DNA of 64,000 bases from Siphonodentalium dalli (Eukaryota > Mollusca > Scaphopoda > Gadilida > Siphonodentaliidae): positions 49,453,899 through 49,517,898 of the forward strand of contig CP136067.1 in the NCBI GenBank assembly GCA_032622095.1, in the 5' to 3' direction. Below the pieces are notes generated by a model. It was given only the letters and a program-made list of their open reading frames with translations. It ran no database searches and was not told where the DNA came from. The position numbers and the translations under genes were made by a program. Shown one piece after another: positions 59,236-64,000 of this stretch. How positions within the stretch are numbered: position 1 is the first letter of the stretch; every line of letters begins with the position of its first letter.

Positions 59236-59360
59236 GGATATACACACTTATTCAGTGGATATGGGTTATATCTCATGAGTGATGACAAACCATTGAATTC
59301 AAATGTTTTGTCATCACGAATGAGATTTAACCCATACCCACTGAAAAAGTGTGGATATTC
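59236..59360. repeat. Foldback hairpin, right of the Crypton relic
   Basis: Arms of about 53 bp (59236-59289 and 59305-59360) pair at roughly 85-90 percent around an AT-rich loop. Borders 'aatacatagaggatat' and 'gatattctgtttattata' are shared with the hairpin at 56832, in the same orientation. Arms of the two hairpins differ from each other. Beyond it, 'acttgcctatgg' at 59384 and 'cataggtaagt' at 59505 form a further weak inverted pair. Confidence 0.88.
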
Positions 59361-61149
59361 TGTTTATTATATACTTTAGTTACTTGCCTATGGCCCCCAA
59401 TGAATGTCAATACATCAGAAATTACAAGCTGATATCACTCCCTAGTGGGATATCACTCTAGAGTTGGATATCACTTATATCTCACTGCTAAAACCTTATA
59501 ATTCATAGGTAAGTATATAATAAAAGTAGATATATTGCTTGAGTTCTAATTCAAATTTGTCACGATCCCATCTTTGACATATTAATGCACACGCGGAAAT
59601 GTAGGCCTACCGGTACTTAGTATGAACATGTAACAAGAAGCAGTTTAAGCATGAGGCAATCATCAACAATTCTTCCAACACATATATTTTTGCCAGAATG
59701 GTAGAAGCGGGTGTCTGATCATTTTGTGTCGATTTTCCATTCCAAATAACCAAGAGTACAATACAAGGATTCATTTTACGAAGACTTTTTATGGATATTA
59801 TGTCAAAAAACTTCCGTGCAACTTCGACAGACTATCCAACCTCATAGGGCGATCTCCTGGTTTATATTTTCAATTTCAGGCTTCAAAAGTCAGTCACTGT
59901 TGGCTATATAAAGTAATCTGATTGAGGTCGTCGCTAGACCTTTTAGTATACGAGTAGATATACTCAATCGTTATCGATATGCAAGAACGTTTGGCGATCA
60001 CATGCATCATTTGAGCGCTAGTAGCTGACAGGGCCTGAATGTGTGTTTACATTGGTGTAGATATGTATACAGTTCTACACGCATACAAGTGTAAACGGGT
60101 TTATACAGAAATGCATACAGAAAGAAAACGGTATTCGTTCATGTAAGCAAAACTCTTATCCGTTATAAGTCACGGTCAACACCGAGGTTTTGATTAATCG
60201 TTACTGGGGCGTGGTGTACATGTGCTTAATCTTTGTTTGTTCAACCCACGTATTCAAGCTATTCCATGGCATCAGATGGTTCGTGAAGGTGGTCACATTT
60301 AAGTACTTGGTATATGGCCGAGCAAATATCTGGGACGATTGCTGAATCAGAAATCAGAAACTCGGTTCGCAACCAGAGGCCAGGAGACACACATTTATTG
60401 ATACGGCGTCAACGCTTTCTGAAATAGGGCGTCGTGTTTCATCCTTCTCGTAGACTCCGCTCTACTTGGCTGAATCTATGAACAACGATGCTGATAAGAC
60501 GTGGACGGTGGACCCCCAACTTTGATAATTTTGTTCAACAGTTGGAAAGTTCATACCTGACAAAATATTGTTTTGAATTTTCACACCAACACTATTTTGA
60601 AATTGCTCTTGTATTTTAAAGCTCGTGTGATTGGTCTGGTTTAAGGGGAGGATGCAGTTGGAAATTCCAATGTGGACCCCCCCCCCCCAACGTAGGCCCT
60701 ATAGGCACGTCCCTGTTCGGCATAGACTAAATAGTTTTTGACTGCTGATAGTGCATTATTAATTGTTTTTGTCTGGCCTAAACTGACGCGAACGCGTAGT
60801 GAATTGTCCATTACCTGTGTACTGATGAGCGCGCGTGCACTAACAGTAATCATGTTGTGATCACAGTAATCCGCGATACAAGACCTCACACAGTTTTGTA
60901 TACAGATCTACAACAATGTAAACAACACCTGAAGTTGGCAACTTCAGGATTCTCTCCACATACCATGTTGGTCTGTATTAAAATATATATATAATATCAG
61001 AATCGAGTTTGGCACAAGTACATATACTTAACGTGGTTGAACATATATTTCGGATTTATATAGTAAATGGTATGTTCTCACATAAAGCCCATGTGTGATA
61101 ATGATATGCATATGTGTCATTCTTACACGCTGAGATATATTGCGGAAAT
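59361..61149. other. iGluR intron
   Basis: Short 'gatatcact' words repeat at 59430-59475. A run of C occurs at 60677-60690 and creates a glycine-rich minus frame (60641-60889) that is not a gene. Sequence 60530-60680 has loose similarity to 30370-30690. Confidence 0.4.
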
Positions 61150-62060
61150 ATATGTATTTTAATGTCAAATTTCGACATTTCCGCCACATTGGCGGCCATC
61201 TCGATTACAATAAGATATTAATAACGTCGGATTATCTAAATCGGAGTACATTCATTCATATATCTAATACCGAGATATCGTTCTCCTGTGGTTGACATGT
61301 TGTTTGAAGTATAAAAAAATATGTTTGGCGAATTTCACGATGCTTATTTGGAAAATAATTGACATATGAACTCACATTTTGAGTCATTGTGGTAAGACAA
61401 CTAATAGGAATGTGTCATAACATGGCGGTTATTTATTTGAAAGAAGCAAATTAGTCTACTACTTTCACCTTCTACATGACCGAAACGTAATTGGGTGAAA
61501 GAGGGTAAAATTTGCGTATTATCGTATTTTTGCCGCCATCTTGGAAGCCATCTTGGATTAAGTTGGATCAAGTTAGATGTTAATACCTTATGTAATGATC
61601 CTACTCATTTCCATCACCGATTAATCCTAATTTTCATTTAGGAAATAGTTAGAAAATAAAAAAGTATATATTGGCGAAAATTCATACCACTTCCTTTAAA
61701 ACGTCGCATTTGGTGAAGAAATCAAGGTTATGATCCACGAAATCAACGAATGTGATGCTTAAGTAATTTGTTATCAAGATTGAAGAGAAGTATATTCCCT
61801 AGTCGTCACCAGTTCGATACAATCGGAAATGATTTAGGCGAAATGTGTGGAAAATCATCAATTTCCCCACGTCCGGTCTCCATTTTGACGGCCATCTTTA
61901 ATCGAGAGGATTTTTATATAAAATATAACATGGCGTCACATACACTTTACAAAAGTATTGTATTTTATATCACAATTATATTTTTATCATGAAATCCAAC
62001 AATAGCGAACTTTAGAAAATGAGCATGGCGGTCATCTTGGTGACGTCATCGGACCACCCA
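61150..62060. repeat. YY1-box repeat, second array
   Basis: Boxes of the GCCGCCATYTTG kind lie at about 61186-61202, 61527-61552 (doubled), 61880-61898 and 62022-62038, mostly at steps of 340-350 bp, i.e. twice the 170-180 bp seen at 1.4-2.3 kb. It ends about 175 bp before the next receptor exon. Confidence 0.6.
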
Positions 62061-62234
62061 GTCGCGACCCCATGGGGTCTAACATTTTTGTTTCTGAAGT
62101 AGGGACCATATACTGGCTGGAAAATGCTAAACGTATGCTATGTTGTCAGCATACTTATAGTTTATTTGCGTTAACTGTGATATATAGAATGTTATGTCAA
62201 TTTTAAACGTAAAATTATAACACAATCTTTTCAG

Positions 62235-62491
62235 GAGTCAACGGATCCAGATTATAGAAAAGTGTGGCGCGCGATGAGCGGTGGGCCGCGTTTGACTACA
62301 GACGAAGAAGCTTTAGAACATGTTTTATCTGGGAAATATGCGTATATGGCTGAGAGAATGGGTGTTGAAGTGACAGCATCAGATATTAAAAATTGTGGTA
62401 ATCTCGCTGTGGCACAGGAATCCTTTAACAACGCTGGTTATGGATTCGTTTTACCTGAAGGTGCTGCTTTCAAGAAGCTATTTAATAAACA
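62235..62491 (+). CDS. iGluR exon: most of ligand-binding half S2
   Basis: The exon follows 'tcttttcag' and runs to a GTATGT donor at 62492, 257 bp. It joins in phase 0 to '..TFFK'. Product: 'ESTDPDYRKVWRAMS', then 'TTDEEALEHVLSGKYAYMAER', then 'NAGYGFVLPEGAAFKKLFNK'. These match S2 blocks of iGluRs: the helix after the gate linker, the 'G.YAYL.E' strand whose Glu binds the ligand amino group (present), and the 'GYGF..P.GSPF' strand. If not spliced at 62491, the frame stops 12 bases later, which would remove M4. The strong donor makes splicing more likely. Confidence 0.95.
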
Positions 62492-62805
62492 GTATGTTCA
62501 CTAAATATTTCTGCTCCATCATAAATACTATTTTAAATCTTTTTTTTTTCATCTATTATATATTTATGGAATGGGCTTGATCCAACAATGCGCTCTTTCC
62601 ATCCTGTATCAAAGTTGCAAAATTAACTCAGCAAGCTGAGCCATAATGCTCCAACATACCTTATACTAGTTGACAGGTCAAACCAAATTATTACTCACAG
62701 CACTCACCAAAGCGAGAATGCAGAACTATAGTCATATTCCCGTTTTCTGTTTAGTCCTGAGCTGTCTTAATTGACACTTTGTGCAACATTTCCCGATGAG
62801 AAGAT
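62492..62805. other. iGluR intron after the S2 exon
   Basis: No M4 exon or other coding block recognised. Confidence 0.4.
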
Positions 62806-63050
62806 TTCTATAACAGGCATATGACTTGTTATCCCATCCTTATTCGACCTGTTTGTTTATCTGTGAAAGTGTAAATTGTCAATGTGGTGTTCTGTTTTCG
62901 TTCAAATAAATATTGATTATTATAAATATATATTAAACATGCTATTATATCCTATTCCATCCTCATTTGACATGTTCGTTTATTTGTCAAAGTGTAAATT
63001 GTCCGTATGATATTCTGTTTTCGTTCAAATAAATACTGTTTACATTAAAC
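62806..63050. repeat. Two-copy tandem repeat, about 123 bp
   Basis: 'gtgtaaattgtc' and 'tattctgttttcgttcaaataaata'-like segments occur at 62870-62915 and 62992-63038. Confidence 0.8.
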
Positions 63051-64000
63051 CAAATTATTTGTTCCGCGATCCTGATATTGAGAAATAAGATAGATTGTGA
63101 CATTTATGAGATAGTCCATGACTATTTAAAGTGGGTATGGGCTTGTTTGTACAGGCTTGCCTGTTACCTGGACCCGATGCCATGTCAGTGTATATTTGTA
63201 AAAGTTGTTATGTTGTTTCGATCTGAGGCTGCGTAAGATGATCCGATCATCCGAGTGCAGTGCACGGTTCCCTTCATCCTACAGTGTACTTGCACAAGTA
63301 AACTGTTAACCAGTTATATACTGAATGAAGTTTCCTATTCAGTTATAAAGGTTTATAATCGGGTGGTCTATTATCCATTTGGAGGGGTGTTCAGGATAAA
63401 TTAGCAGACGACAGAAAGTCGATAAGCTAATACAAATTCTGAAGGATTCATATTCGTTAGTAGGAAATGTTCACATAATAAGTTTAACAAACGATGGGGA
63501 ATCGTGGTTTCGAGTTGATGAGTATCACGCATTCAAAATGGCCGAGCGATCTCAAACGCGTCCAGAAACGAGAGAAAATCCTAAACTAGGATAACGATAT
63601 ATTAAATAGTATTTTGGCAGCTACGAGCATATATATGCTATACAATTATTCAAACAAGCTGATACCCCATATGTGTCCAAACTTTCAATTGTTTGCTCAA
63701 ACATTCTGACCAAAGTTTTCAGTCTAAGTACTATCCTAGATGTATGGACTTGTGTATTGCACGAACCTCCGAATAGGGTATCAAATAACAAATAAGGTAT
63801 CAACTTGTTTTAAAATAAACTAGCACATGCCATTAACAGTCAAAATGTTATGTTTTGAGTCAGTTCCTCATATAATATGTTTTTGTGCGTTTGCAAATTT
63901 TGAATGCGTGGTACTCACCAACTTCGAAACCACGTGATTCCCCATCGTGCTAAACATATACTAAGGGAACTACTCACTATTTAGTTTTGAAAGGGTGAAA
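63051..64000. other. Unclassified right end of the window
   Basis: No receptor M4 exon, repeat family or other gene is recognised. A 60-codon minus frame at 63621-63803 has no known domain. Confidence 0.35.

Larger units (their letters stand above)
32084..62491 (+). other. Partial ionotropic glutamate receptor gene (exons joined over 30 kb)
   Basis: Six exons on the + strand form one receptor reading frame with matching phases: 32084-32311 (ends phase 0), 35038-35138 (0 to 2), 46928-47018 (2 to 0), 51661-51994 (0 to 1), 53007-53224 (1 to 0), 62235-62491 (0 to 2). Encoded in order are the end of the amino-terminal domain and linker, S1, M1, pore loop, M3 and most of S2. iGluRs are tetrameric ligand-gated cation channels of the plasma membrane. 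M4 and the C-tail are not visible before 64000. Introns range from about 1 to 12 kb and are filled with transposons. The subfamily is undecided: M3 and pore flanks are AMPA/kainate-like, but several contact residues differ. Confidence 0.93.

Noticed and set aside
62490-62504. Receptor ending with the stop just after the S2 exon
   Set aside because: This would delete M4 and the end of S2; a consensus GTATGT donor at 62492 makes continued splicing more likely.

Overview
The window is nuclear DNA from an animal. It is AT-rich, with few long open frames, consensus GT/AG splice sites and dense transposon remains. A neuronal-type ionotropic glutamate receptor gene, CR1/Jockey-like LINEs, a Ty3/gypsy retrotransposon, a Crypton-type recombinase relic and many short foldback DNA transposons point to an invertebrate. 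The short tandem repeats resemble those common in mollusc genomes, so a mollusc is my best guess, but no gene here fixes the species.

The only host gene I can support is a split ionotropic glutamate receptor (iGluR) on the + strand. Six exons lie at 32084-32311, 35038-35138, 46928-47018, 51661-51994, 53007-53224 and 62235-62491. Splice phases agree across all five introns. Together they encode the end of the amino-terminal domain, ligand-binding half S1, M1, the pore loop, M3 and most of S2. A possible signal-peptide exon lies at 8931-9033. The rest of the amino-terminal domain was not found between 9 and 32 kb. M4 and the C-terminus should lie beyond the right edge.

Layout: 1-8.7 kb is intergenic-looking, with YY1-box tandem repeats, a CR1-like LINE tail, a hAT-type element with an 8-bp target duplication, and a 1.37-kb inverted-repeat element. 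From 9 to 32 kb come tandem repeats, a segmental duplication copied again near 31 kb, three copies of a TA-flanked foldback MITE, a GC-rich 122-bp satellite with higher-order structure, TTAA-flanked MITEs and decayed LINEs. From 32 to 62.5 kb lies the iGluR gene. Its introns hold a 9.7-kb antisense Ty3/gypsy element (LTRs about 98 percent identical, TATT target duplication), further MITEs, an antisense Crypton-like relic and three related long hairpins. One hairpin starts at the splice donor of the exon carrying M1 and the pore loop. From 61.1 to 62.1 kb the YY1-box repeat recurs.

Apart from the iGluR exons, almost every long open frame here is transposon-derived or a by-product of repeats. 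Coordinates of exons and target duplications were read base by base. Repeat boundaries are approximate unless stated otherwise.
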